Source: an uncultured Thermomicrobiales bacterium (lineage in GTDB: Bacteria > Chloroflexota > Chloroflexia > Thermomicrobiales > UBA6265). Taken from it: a stretch of DNA of 44,225 bases. Each line of letters begins with the position of its first letter. Position 1 is the first letter of the stretch. Below the pieces are notes generated by a model. That model was not told the DNA's origin and did not search any database. It was given only the letters and a program-made list of their open reading frames with translations. Shown here piece after piece: positions 34,896-42,370 of the stretch. Where the stretch lies: NCBI GenBank assembly GCA_902806405.1, contig CADCWL010000019.1, positions 1-44,225 of the forward strand, in the 5' to 3' direction. The position numbers and the translations under genes are program-made.

Positions 34896-35381
34896 GTGGC
34901 CGTTCCGCGAACCCGGTGCGCCGCGGCCGGCTGCACCAACTTCGCCCGGGGGACGACCGGCTTCTGCCTGGCGCACAAGCGCCTGGCTGCGGAGGCGGGC
35001 GGCGACGGCGGGGGCGGCGAGACCTTCGCCGAGCGGGCCGAGCGGGAGGAGGGCGAGCGGCGGCGGCGGGCCGCGGCCGCGTTCCGCGATCGGGTGGAGG
35101 GGGGCAACTACCGCGAGCTGTTCGGCGGCAAGCTGGGCGGCCTCATGGCGCAGGCGGCGGAGGAGAAGGGGGTCGGCGACGAGCTCGGCGCGCTGCGCTT
35201 CGTCATGGCGCGGCTGCTGGCGGAGGAGGACGACCCGGTGACGCTGGCGAAGAGCGTGGCCCGGATCGCGTCGGTCAGCATCCAGGCGCAGCGGGCGCAG
35301 CGCGCGATCTCGGGCCAGCTCGCCGAGGGGCTGACCGACGCGATCACCTCGATCCTGACCGAGCTGGACGCGGGGGGCTAG
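34896..35381 (+). CDS. Phage protein with N-terminal Cys/His zinc-type motif
   Basis: A 161-residue protein. Residues 8-27 hold C8-x4-C13-x10-C24-x2-H27, a small zinc-knuckle-like site like those of plant WRKY-adjacent or phage DNA-binding proteins. A charged coiled region follows (ERAEREEGERRRR), then a helical C-terminus (LAKSVARIASVSIQAQRAQR). It could be a small-terminase-like or DNA-packaging accessory protein, but no large terminase follows, so no name is given. GTG at 34896 has GGAGG seven bases upstream. Confidence 0.7.
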   Translation: MAVPRTRCAAAGCTNFARGTTGFCLAHKRLAAEAGGDGGGGETFAERAEREEGERRRRAAAAFRDRVEGGNYRELFGGKLGGLMAQAAEEKGVGDELGALRFVMARLLAEEDDPVTLAKSVARIASVSIQAQRAQRAISGQLAEGLTDAITSILTELDAGG

Positions 35382-35385
35382 GGCG

Positions 35386-35634
35386 ATGGCGAAGGACCCC
35401 CGCGCCGACCGGCTCCGGCGGGCGATCGACAACGCCGGCCTCGGCGGTGGCGCCTCGGCGGTGGCCTCGATCGATCTCACGCCGAAGTCGGCGCACGAGG
35501 CGCTGACGCGGCAGATGGTGACCGACCTCGGCGGCGACCTCGACGAGGTGAAAGGCCGGGTCAACGCCCTGATCGGGGTCGTGCTCGGCGCCGTCCTCCT
35601 CGACGTCGTGATGCGCATCGTCGGGGCGGGCTGA
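35386..35634 (+). CDS. Small phage membrane protein, 82 aa
   Basis: The N-terminal half is basic and polar, the middle helical (HEALTRQMVTDLGGDLDEV), and residues 59-80 form one membrane segment (ALIGVVLGAVLLDVVMRIVG). Function is unknown. The start is ATG in a TAGGGCGATG junction with the previous gene, and the stop overlaps the next start as TGATG. It is far from the holin, so a head-assembly or host-membrane role is as likely as lysis. Confidence 0.7.
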   Translation: MAKDPRADRLRRAIDNAGLGGGASAVASIDLTPKSAHEALTRQMVTDLGGDLDEVKGRVNALIGVVLGAVLLDVVMRIVGAG

Positions 35635-36023
35635 TGGTGGGCGCGGAGGTCTGGGAGGTGGCGACCTTCGGCTCCCGGCTCTGCGAGGGGTGCCGCTACC
35701 TCCACGGCACGCTCTGGCCGGCCGGCGTCGGCCCCGGCTCCGGCGGGGGGAAGCTGCACAACCGTTGCCGGTGCCAGCGTCGTCCGCTGTCGGCCGGCGA
35801 GTTGATCGGGGGCGGGCCGACCGGCGCGATCCGGGCGGCGTTGGGGGCGCGGGCGAACGGGCGGGCGGCGGGGGCGATCGAGGCGGAGGCGCTGCTGTTG
35901 TCGGTTCGGGCGCTGGTGCCGCGCGAGCGGCCGGAGCCGGCGCGGTGGGAGGGGGTGCGGCCGTGGGCGCGTGAGGACGATCTGGTCGAGATCGACGAGC
36001 GGAGCAGGAGGAACGGGCGATGA
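35634..36023 (+). CDS. Cys/His-motif phage minor-head-like protein
   Basis: A 129-residue protein. C17-x2-C20-x3-H24 (LCEGCRYLHG) and H42-x2-C45-x-C47 (LHNRCRC) match the metal-binding core of Mu F/SPP1 gp7-type head morphogenesis proteins (C..C..L.G and H..CRC). Those proteins are usually longer and fused to portal-interacting domains; here only this core and a basic tail exist, so it is a minimal or degenerate version. Starts at ATG 35634 in TGATG; ends overlapping the scaffold gene as ATGA. Confidence 0.72.
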   Translation: MVGAEVWEVATFGSRLCEGCRYLHGTLWPAGVGPGSGGGKLHNRCRCQRRPLSAGELIGGGPTGAIRAALGARANGRAAGAIEAEALLLSVRALVPRERPEPARWEGVRPWAREDDLVEIDERSRRNGR

Positions 36024-36502
36024 GCGAGCGCAACGAGGGCCAGCCGGCGCAACAGGGCGGCGAGCAGCCGGCGGAGACGACCCGGACGACCGTGACGGCG
36101 ACGGAGACGCGGGTCGAGCAGCCCCAGCCGGTCGCGATCGGCGCCGAGGACCTGGCGACGGTGCGGGAACTGACGCTCCGGGCGCACCCCGACGTCGTCC
36201 CGGAGCTCGTGACCGGCGCGACCGTGGCGGAGATCGTCGCCTCGGTCGCGCCGGCGCGGTCGGCCTATCAGCGGATCGCGGACGGGGTCCGGCAGGGGGC
36301 GCAGCCTGCCGCGGACGCGGTCGCCGCCGCGGCGACGGCGGCGGCGACGCCCGGGGTGGGCGCCGTGGTGCCGGTCGTCGTGGCGCCGCCGGTCGTGCCG
36401 GCCGGCGGGGCGGCGAGCGTGGTCGACCCGGCGGACATCCCCGCGACGGACAAGATCCGGCGGGGGGTCGCGCAGCGGCGGCAGCGCGGGGCCGGTCGGT
36501 AG
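36020..36502 (+). CDS. Putative capsid scaffolding protein
   Basis: A 160-residue, low-complexity protein: Gln/Glu/Thr-rich N-terminus (NEGQPAQQGGEQPAETTRTT), a helical middle (ATVRELTLRAHPDVVPELV), an Ala/Val/Pro-rich stretch and a basic tail (DKIRRGVAQRRQRG). Position directly upstream of the capsid gene, small size and the charged C-terminus fit internal scaffolds that bind capsid protein and leave before packaging. No sequence signature proves it. Confidence 0.7.
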   Translation: MSERNEGQPAQQGGEQPAETTRTTVTATETRVEQPQPVAIGAEDLATVRELTLRAHPDVVPELVTGATVAEIVASVAPARSAYQRIADGVRQGAQPAADAVAAAATAAATPGVGAVVPVVVAPPVVPAGGAASVVDPADIPATDKIRRGVAQRRQRGAGR

Positions 36503-36567
36503 GACGGGCGCGGTATCTCTGCCGGCGGGGCGCCGGCCGGTAGGTTGGGGGACGGAGGGCCAGGGCG

Positions 36568-37455
36568 ATGGCGATGACGAAGGCCGAGGCGGCCAAGCTG
36601 ACGAACGACATGCTCCTGCGGGGCGTGATCGAGACGGTCGTCAAGGAGTCGCAGCTGCTCCAGCTGCTCCCCTTCATGCAGGTGACCGGCACGGCGGTCT
36701 CCTACAACCGCGAGGCGACGATGCCCGCGGCGCAGTTCTACGACGTCGGCGACACCTGGGCCGAGGCGACGCCGACCTTCACGCCGATCACCGCGGCGCT
36801 GAAGATCATGGGCGGCGACGCCGACGTCGACAACTTCCTGCAGGCCACCTACGCCGACCCGAACGACCTCGAGGCGGAGGTGATCGCGAGCCGCGCGAAG
36901 TCGGTGGCGCACCTCTACAGCGAGTCGTTCGTGACCGGCAACGCGACGACCAACCCGAAGATGTTCGACGGGCTGGTGCGGGCGATCCCGGCGGCGCAGA
37001 CGGTCTCCCCGGGCGCGAACGGCGGGGCGCTGACGCTCGACCTGATGGACGCGACCGTCGACCTGATCAAGCCGGGCCGGCCGGACGTCCTGATGATGAG
37101 CAAGCGGTCCCGCCGGAAGCTCTCCGCGCTGCGGCGCGCGAGCGGCAACCTGCTCGAGACCGACGTCAACGACTTCGGGCAGCGGGCGCTCTTCTACGAC
37201 GGCATCCCGATCGTGGTCGACGACTTCGTGCCCGACACCGAGGCGAAGGGGACGGGGACCAACCTGTCCAGCATCTACGCGCTGCGCTTCGGCCAGGGCG
37301 TCGGGCTGATGGGCTTGGAGCACGGCGGCATCCAGATCGAGGAGATCGGCGAGCTCGAGACCAAGGACGCGACCCGGCACCGGATCAAGTGGTACGCGGG
37401 CCTGGCCCTCTTCTCCGAGCTGGGCGTCGCCCGGCTGGAAGGGATCGCGGCCTAG
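36568..37455 (+). CDS. Phage major capsid protein (HK97-fold, encapsulin-like)
   Basis: A 295-residue protein. It has an N-terminal helix (TNDMLLRGVIETVVKESQLL), a strand-rich region (VSYNREATMPAAQFYDVGD), a long axial segment (LTLDLMDATVDLIKPGRPDV) and an APROBE-like end (IPIVVDDFVPD, IQIEEIGELETKDATRHR). This order and the typical LMMSKRSRRKLSAL stretch are those of the SU10/encapsulin-like capsid group. There is no obvious cleavable delta domain, so a separate scaffold is consistent. ATG at 36568 with GGAGGGCCAGGGCG upstream. The portal follows after 60 bases. Confidence 0.86.
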   Translation: MAMTKAEAAKLTNDMLLRGVIETVVKESQLLQLLPFMQVTGTAVSYNREATMPAAQFYDVGDTWAEATPTFTPITAALKIMGGDADVDNFLQATYADPNDLEAEVIASRAKSVAHLYSESFVTGNATTNPKMFDGLVRAIPAAQTVSPGANGGALTLDLMDATVDLIKPGRPDVLMMSKRSRRKLSALRRASGNLLETDVNDFGQRALFYDGIPIVVDDFVPDTEAKGTGTNLSSIYALRFGQGVGLMGLEHGGIQIEEIGELETKDATRHRIKWYAGLALFSELGVARLEGIAA

Positions 37456-37515
37456 GCCGGTCTCCGCGGCACCGGGGTCTCCCCCGGCGTCGCGGCCCGG
37501 TCGCCGGCCGCCCCC

Positions 37516-39123
37516 GTGGGCACAGCCACGCCGATCCCGAGCACGCCGCCGAGCGGGCGCGACCCGTTCGAGCGGGACAGGTCGCGCCGCGACTCCTACG
37601 AGGCGATGCGGGCCTTCTTCGAGGGGGAGCAGTGGGAGGGCGCGAAGCGGCGGCCGCGGGAGACGCGGCTCGTCGTCAACTACTCGCGCGCCCTGCTCCG
37701 CAAGGTCGTCAGCTACGCCCTGCCGGACCCGGTCACCTTCAAGGTGCCGGCGCCGGAGCGGACGGGGGCCGAGGGAGAGGCCGTGGACGACGCCGGGTCC
37801 GCGGGGGACGGCGGGACGGGGGCCGGGCCGGTCGGCGGCCCCAAAGCGCCGGACGTCCCCCGGACCGGGCAAACCCCCGCCGCCGCGCTCGCCAACCGGG
37901 TCGAGCGGCGGCTGGCCGAGCGGCTCGACGAGCTCGACGCCGACCGGCTCGACTTCGCGCTCCTGATGGACTCCTCCGTCCTCGGCGACGGGGCGATGAA
38001 GGTGACCTGGGACACCGCCGCCAAGCGGCCGCGGATGGCCGCCGTCGACCCCGCGACCCTGATCGCCTGGTGGAGCCCGGACACGCCGACCGAGGCCTAC
38101 CGCGTCGCGCAGCACTACGGCCTCACCGGCCACGCGATCGAGCGGCTCGGCTGGGCAAGGCCCGGCGCCCTGGATCGCGACAAGCTCTTCCCGGTCGTCG
38201 AGGACTGGACCGCCGAGTCCTGGACCGTCACGGTCGCCGGGCAGACGGCGCGGGAGGGGGAGAACCCGTACGGGTGGCTTCCGTACCTGGTCCTGCCGAA
38301 CAACCAGAGCGCCTCGGCCTTCTGGGGGGAGAGCGACCTGGTCGACCTGGTCCCGATCTGCCGCCAGCTCAACACCCGGATGGGGGTACTGGCGGACCTC
38401 CTGGACCTGTCCGGCGCCCCGATCGCCGTCCTCGAGAACGTCGACGGGACCGACGGCGTCAGCGTCGGGCCGGGTGCCAAGTGGGAGCTACCCGAGGGGG
38501 CGAAGGCGTACCTGCTCGACCTCCTCTCCGGCGGTGGCGTGGGGCTCCACATCCAGTACGTCGAGGAGCTCCTGCGCTCGCTCCACGCCCTGGCGGAGAC
38601 GCCGCGGGCGGCGTTCGGGGAAGGGGGCCGGGCGATCGCGGGCGCGGCGTTGGAGGTCGAGCTGCAGCCCCTCGTCCAGAAGGTCAAGCGCAAGCGGCGG
38701 GGGATGGGGGCGCTCCACCGCCGGCGGAACGCGATGCTCCTGGACCTCGAGGAGCGCTTCGGCGGGGCGCCGATCGGGGGCCTGCGGCGGACGGTGCCGG
38801 TCTGGCCGGCCATCCTGCCGAGCGATCGGGAGGCGGAGGCGCGGGTCGGGGCGCAGCTCGCCGCGGCGATGATCCGGTCGCGGCGCTCGGTGGCGGCGGA
38901 CCTGGGCGAGGAGGACGCGGACGGGGAACTGGCGCGGGTGATCGAGGAGGCGCGGCTGCTCTCGGCGGTCGTCGCGCCTCCGGCTTCCGAGGCACGGAGG
39001 GCGGCGGAGGAGGGAAGCGGCGAAGGCGGCGAGGATCGGGGCGGCGGAGAGGACGGGGCCGCCGACGAGGGGGAGCGGGAGCCGCGGTCGCGCACCGCCG
39101 GGGAGGAGCGCGGGGATGGATGA
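37516..39123 (+). CDS. Phage portal protein (SPP1 gp6-like)
   Basis: A 535-residue portal, the ring through which DNA is packaged. The N-terminal part has MRAFFEGEQWEGAKRRP and LVVNYSRALLRKVVSYALPD. The stem and crown region holds SASAFWGESDLVDLVPICRQ and a central GAPIAVLENVDG. A Gly/Asp-rich loop (about 85-115) and a highly charged, disordered C-tail (Glu/Gly/Arg) are extra. It starts at GTG with no clear ribosome site, 60 bases after the capsid gene. Its end overlaps the next gene by eight bases. Its position after the capsid gene is unusual. Confidence 0.88.
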   Translation: MGTATPIPSTPPSGRDPFERDRSRRDSYEAMRAFFEGEQWEGAKRRPRETRLVVNYSRALLRKVVSYALPDPVTFKVPAPERTGAEGEAVDDAGSAGDGGTGAGPVGGPKAPDVPRTGQTPAAALANRVERRLAERLDELDADRLDFALLMDSSVLGDGAMKVTWDTAAKRPRMAAVDPATLIAWWSPDTPTEAYRVAQHYGLTGHAIERLGWARPGALDRDKLFPVVEDWTAESWTVTVAGQTAREGENPYGWLPYLVLPNNQSASAFWGESDLVDLVPICRQLNTRMGVLADLLDLSGAPIAVLENVDGTDGVSVGPGAKWELPEGAKAYLLDLLSGGGVGLHIQYVEELLRSLHALAETPRAAFGEGGRAIAGAALEVELQPLVQKVKRKRRGMGALHRRRNAMLLDLEERFGGAPIGGLRRTVPVWPAILPSDREAEARVGAQLAAAMIRSRRSVAADLGEEDADGELARVIEEARLLSAVVAPPASEARRAAEEGSGEGGEDRGGGEDGAADEGEREPRSRTAGEERGDG

Positions 39124-39619
39124 CGCGGTGCAGTCCGCCGAGGTGGCCGCCGCGGCCTGGGTGGCGTCGTTCGGGGCGTCCGTCGACGCGCTCCGGGCCG
39201 AGCGGGGCCTTCCCGCCCTGGCGGTCCTTCCCGTCGACGCGATCGGACCCGCATCCCTGCCCGCGGCGCTTGGGGACGGCGGCGACCTGATCGGCGGCGG
39301 GTCCTTCGAGGTGGCCGGGACGGCGGGGCGTGGCCCGGAGGCGGTCCGCTCCTACACCTGGCGGGACGGGGCGGCGCGGTTCGGGATCGTCGTCACCGAG
39401 CGGATGCGGGCGATCGCGATCGGGGGTGAGGACGGCCAGGGGTCGATGTGGGGCGTCTGCGTCGCCCTCTTCGGGACGCCGAGCGCGCGGCGCCCGGGCA
39501 AGGGCGGCGCCCGGGCCACGCCGGCGGTGGCCACGGTCGGGTGGGGTGACGAGCGGGCTCGGCGGGAGGGCGGCGCCGCCGACCCGATCGCCCTGCTCAC
39601 CGGGTTGAAGGGGGTCTAG
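39116..39619 (+). CDS. Phage protein of unknown function, 167 aa
   Basis: No family is recognised. Starts inside the portal's last codons (ATG 39116). The N-terminal half is helical and Ala-rich (VAAAAWVASFGASVDALRAE), the middle strand-rich (SYTWRDGAARFGIVVTERMR), and the C-terminus basic. The place after the portal fits a head-closure or minor tail protein. The product has no signal peptide or membrane segment. Confidence 0.68.
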   Translation: MDDAVQSAEVAAAAWVASFGASVDALRAERGLPALAVLPVDAIGPASLPAALGDGGDLIGGGSFEVAGTAGRGPEAVRSYTWRDGAARFGIVVTERMRAIAIGGEDGQGSMWGVCVALFGTPSARRPGKGGARATPAVATVGWGDERARREGGAADPIALLTGLKGV

Positions 39620-39623
39620 GGCC

Positions 39624-40160
39624 ATGGCGACGAGGGCTGCGGGTGCCCGGCGAACGGCCGGGGCGGGGCGGTTCAAGGTCGGCGGGGCGCCGATCGGCAA
39701 CCTCCTGATCGTCGGGGTCGTCGGCCTGGCCTGGCTGCTGCTGGCCGGGGCGACCACGTCGGCGTGGGTCGGGTGGGGCGAGGGGTTCGGGCCGTTCCGG
39801 TGGCTGCGGACCGACACCGGCCCGGCGGGGCGGACGGCGGTGATCTGGGCGTGGGCCGGCTTCGGGGTTGCCTACTTCGCCTGGGCGGTCCTGGCCGGCT
39901 GGCGGCATTGGGCGGAGCGGCCGTGGTGCTTCGGGTGGGTCTTCTCGGGACAGCTCTGGTGGCTGGCGCTGCTGGGGTACTCGGCCGTCGCGCTGACCGC
40001 GGGGAGCGACCTGCGCTTCGACGTCCGGGAGCTCGTCATCCGGGTGATGGCCGGGCTGACCGCCTTCCTCGCCCTGGTCGCCTCGCGGGTGCCCTCGCCG
40101 GCGGCGCCGGGCATGCCCGGGACGGCCGCCGACGAGTGTGACGCGACGGAAGGGGTCTGA
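39624..40160 (+). CDS. Four-TM phage membrane protein
   Basis: A 178-residue protein with four hydrophobic segments at about 25-45, 72-92, 103-123 and 136-153. The segments are Trp-rich. It starts at ATG in a TAGGGCCATG junction and ends three bases before the lysin gene. No family is recognised. With the separate holin at 41904 it may be an antiholin, a superinfection-exclusion or a phage tail/host-membrane protein. Confidence 0.72.
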   Translation: MATRAAGARRTAGAGRFKVGGAPIGNLLIVGVVGLAWLLLAGATTSAWVGWGEGFGPFRWLRTDTGPAGRTAVIWAWAGFGVAYFAWAVLAGWRHWAERPWCFGWVFSGQLWWLALLGYSAVALTAGSDLRFDVRELVIRVMAGLTAFLALVASRVPSPAAPGMPGTAADECDATEGV

Positions 40161-40162
40161 CC

Positions 40163-41899
40163 GTGGGCGTCAAGGCGACCGGACCCGTCGGCGAGGTCAA
40201 CCGGTACCGGGCCGCCCAGGGGGCCGGCCTCGCCCTGCTCGAGCGGCACCCGATCCTCGAAGCGGCCGCCCAGTGGAAGGCCGAGGCGATCCTGCGGATG
40301 GCCGCGGCCGACGCGGACGGACCGGCGCTCCACGGGGCGGGGGGCAAGAGCGCCGAGCGGAACAAGACCGACCACGGCTACCCGCCGGATTCGCCGGGCT
40401 GGGGCGAGATCGTCGCGTGGGGGCCCGACACCTTCGCCGGCGCGATGGCGGTGTGGCGGAAGAGCCCGCCGCACGACGGGAGCCTGCGGCAGCCGGTCTT
40501 CCGGGCGATGGGGGTCGGCTTCGCGGCGGGGACGGCGGGCAACGGGCACCCGCACAACGTCTGGGTCGTCTGCTTCGGCTCGGTGACCGGCGGCTCCGCG
40601 GCCGACGTTGGGGCGGAGAAGGCCGGGCAGCGCGGCCGCCGGCGGGAACGGCGACGGGTGCGACGGGAGGATCGGCGAACCGGCCGAGCGGGCGGCGGGG
40701 CCGGCGACGGGGATCGGGATGGCCGTGACGGTGGGGGCGACGCCGTACCTGCGGGGGCGGCGTCGACGCGCGTTCTGCCAAGCGGCCCGATCGAGACCAT
40801 CCGGCCGAACGGGCAGCCCTTCGGCACCGACTGGGACGGCGCCTACCGCCACGTGGGGATCTTCCGCGACGCCGAGCAGGAGTTCGGCTTCCCGCTCGAG
40901 GTGATGATCGGCATCTGGCTCGTTGAATCGGACGCCACCCACCAGCGGGCGGACGGCACGGTCGTCGTCCGGAAGGCCGACGACTACGACGCCAACCCGG
41001 CCGTGGGCGGTATGCAGGTGAAGCCGGCACATCATGCGTGGCGGCTCCCCGGCTGCGACCCCTACGAGCTCCGGGACAACGTCCGCCTCGGCTTCAAGAT
41101 CATGGCCGACGCGACGGCCGAGCACGGCACCTGGCAGCGCGGGTTCGGGGCGGTCTACTTCCCCGGCGACGACCGGCAGACGGGGACGACCCGGGCGGGC
41201 TACGTCGCCTGTGCCGAGGCGCTTGTCGACGAGCAGGCGGCGTTCGCTCGGAAGGGCGCGAAGGCCGTGGCCGAGAAACCTCGGCGCGACGCCGCACCAG
41301 GCCCGGTGAGCGCGAAAGGCGCGGGCGAGATCCCGGCCGGCTGGACCCGCTACGACGTGCCCGGCCTACCGCGGCCGATCGCGCTCCCCTTCCCGCTCGA
41401 GGTCGCCCTGATCGGGAAGGGCCAGACGAACCAGCGGCCGGGGATCGCGATGCGGCCCGACCGCTACGTCCAGCACCAGACGGGCAACCGGCGTCCGGGC
41501 GCGGACGCCGACCATCACCGCACGTACCTCGAGGACGGGGCGCCGGATGATGCCGGCGCCTCGCAGCAGCTCTCCTACCACCTGACCGTCGACGACCGGA
41601 AGGCGATCGTCCTGATCCCGCTGGACGAGGTGGCCTGGCACGGCGGCGACCAGGGCGGTCCGTGCAACACGCGGGGGATCGCCTGCGAGCTCTGCATGCA
41701 CGAGGGCATCGACGGTCCCAAGGCGCGGGAGAACGCCGCGATCCTCTGCGCGGAGGTGATGGACGCGGCCGGGATCGGGAGCCTGAAGCCGCACCAGGCG
41801 TGCGCGGGCAAGTTCTGCCCGGAGGAGATCCTGGCCGAGGAGGGCGGGTGGGAGGCGTTCGTCGGCGACGTCGGGCGCCGCCGGCGGGAAAGGGGCTAG
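40163..41899 (+). CDS. Three-domain phage lysin: CAP + transglycosylase-like + amidase
   Basis: A 578-residue protein. Residues 8-140 form a CAP/SCP-type domain (EVNRYRAAQG, H57 in LHGAGG, E82 in WGEI, H104 in PPHDGSLRQPVF, HNVWVVCFG). Residues about 225-350 form a lytic-transglycosylase-like domain with a catalytic Glu at about 255 (IWLVESDATH) and the NPAVGGMQVKP segment. Residues about 400-565 form an amidase_2 domain (H438 in VQHQTGN, WHGGDQ, LKPHQACAGKFCP with C552), which cleaves the MurNAc-L-Ala bond. Residues about 150-200 are an Arg/Gly-rich linker with poor codon pattern; the +1 frame there has much better third-position GC, so the linker may be out of frame. It is followed four bases later by the holin. 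CAP in a phage lysin is rare. Confidence 0.86.
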   Translation: MGVKATGPVGEVNRYRAAQGAGLALLERHPILEAAAQWKAEAILRMAAADADGPALHGAGGKSAERNKTDHGYPPDSPGWGEIVAWGPDTFAGAMAVWRKSPPHDGSLRQPVFRAMGVGFAAGTAGNGHPHNVWVVCFGSVTGGSAADVGAEKAGQRGRRRERRRVRREDRRTGRAGGGAGDGDRDGRDGGGDAVPAGAASTRVLPSGPIETIRPNGQPFGTDWDGAYRHVGIFRDAEQEFGFPLEVMIGIWLVESDATHQRADGTVVVRKADDYDANPAVGGMQVKPAHHAWRLPGCDPYELRDNVRLGFKIMADATAEHGTWQRGFGAVYFPGDDRQTGTTRAGYVACAEALVDEQAAFARKGAKAVAEKPRRDAAPGPVSAKGAGEIPAGWTRYDVPGLPRPIALPFPLEVALIGKGQTNQRPGIAMRPDRYVQHQTGNRRPGADADHHRTYLEDGAPDDAGASQQLSYHLTVDDRKAIVLIPLDEVAWHGGDQGGPCNTRGIACELCMHEGIDGPKARENAAILCAEVMDAAGIGSLKPHQACAGKFCPEEILAEEGGWEAFVGDVGRRRRERG

Positions 41900-41903
41900 G
41901 GCG

Positions 41904-42173
41904 ATGAACGACGCAACGCGGCGGGCGCTGCGGACGCTCCTGCAGGTGGGGATCGGCTTCGTCCTGGCGGGGGGCCTCGCCGAGGTCGTCAACGCCTACG
42001 CCGACGAGTGGGCGATCGCCGGGGCGAACCGGATGCTCGTGACGGCGGCGCTGACGGTCGCGGTCACCTTCGCGCAGAACTACGCCGAGGACCGGGGCGC
42101 GATCCCGGCGATCGGCAAGGCGCCGGCGTCTGGCGGGGCGAACCCCGTTCCCGACGACGCGGGTCCCTCGTAG
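41904..42173 (+). CDS. Phage holin
   Basis: An 89-residue protein with two membrane segments (about 12-33 and 41-61) joined by a short loop (YADEWAIAGANR) and a polar tail (AEDRGAIPAIG). Size, topology and place directly after the lysin fit a class II holin that opens the inner membrane for lysin release. Starts at ATG in a TAGGGCGATG junction. Its stop overlaps the next GTG as TAGTG. Confidence 0.8.
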   Translation: MNDATRRALRTLLQVGIGFVLAGGLAEVVNAYADEWAIAGANRMLVTAALTVAVTFAQNYAEDRGAIPAIGKAPASGGANPVPDDAGPS

Positions 42174-42367
42174 TGGAGCGGGCGGCGGCGGCCCCTACGC
42201 GCGACGAGCTCCGGGCCGCGCTCCAAGAGCTGCTCGCGGCAACCGCGGCATTGCTCGACGGCCTCGTGTGGAGCCCGGAGGCGCTTCCGCTCGCGCGCCG
42301 GCTCGGGGCCGCGTTGGAGCGCATGCACGAGCTCTCTGGCTCCGGTACGGCAGAAGGGGGCCGGTAG
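42173..42367 (+). CDS. Small helical phage protein, 64 aa
   Basis: Starts at a GTG that shares its first base with the holin stop (TAGTG). The product is helical (TRDELRAALQELLAATAALL, then ALPLARRLGAALERMHEL). No family is recognised. It ends three bases before the next gene. An antiholin or tail-chaperone role is a guess from position only. Confidence 0.62.
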   Translation: MERAAAAPTRDELRAALQELLAATAALLDGLVWSPEALPLARRLGAALERMHELSGSGTAEGGR

Positions 42368-42370
42368 ACG

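Noticed and set aside
34896..35381. Terminase small subunit
   Set aside because: Size and zinc motif are compatible, but no terminase large subunit follows and there is no clear helix-turn-helix, so it is left unnamed.
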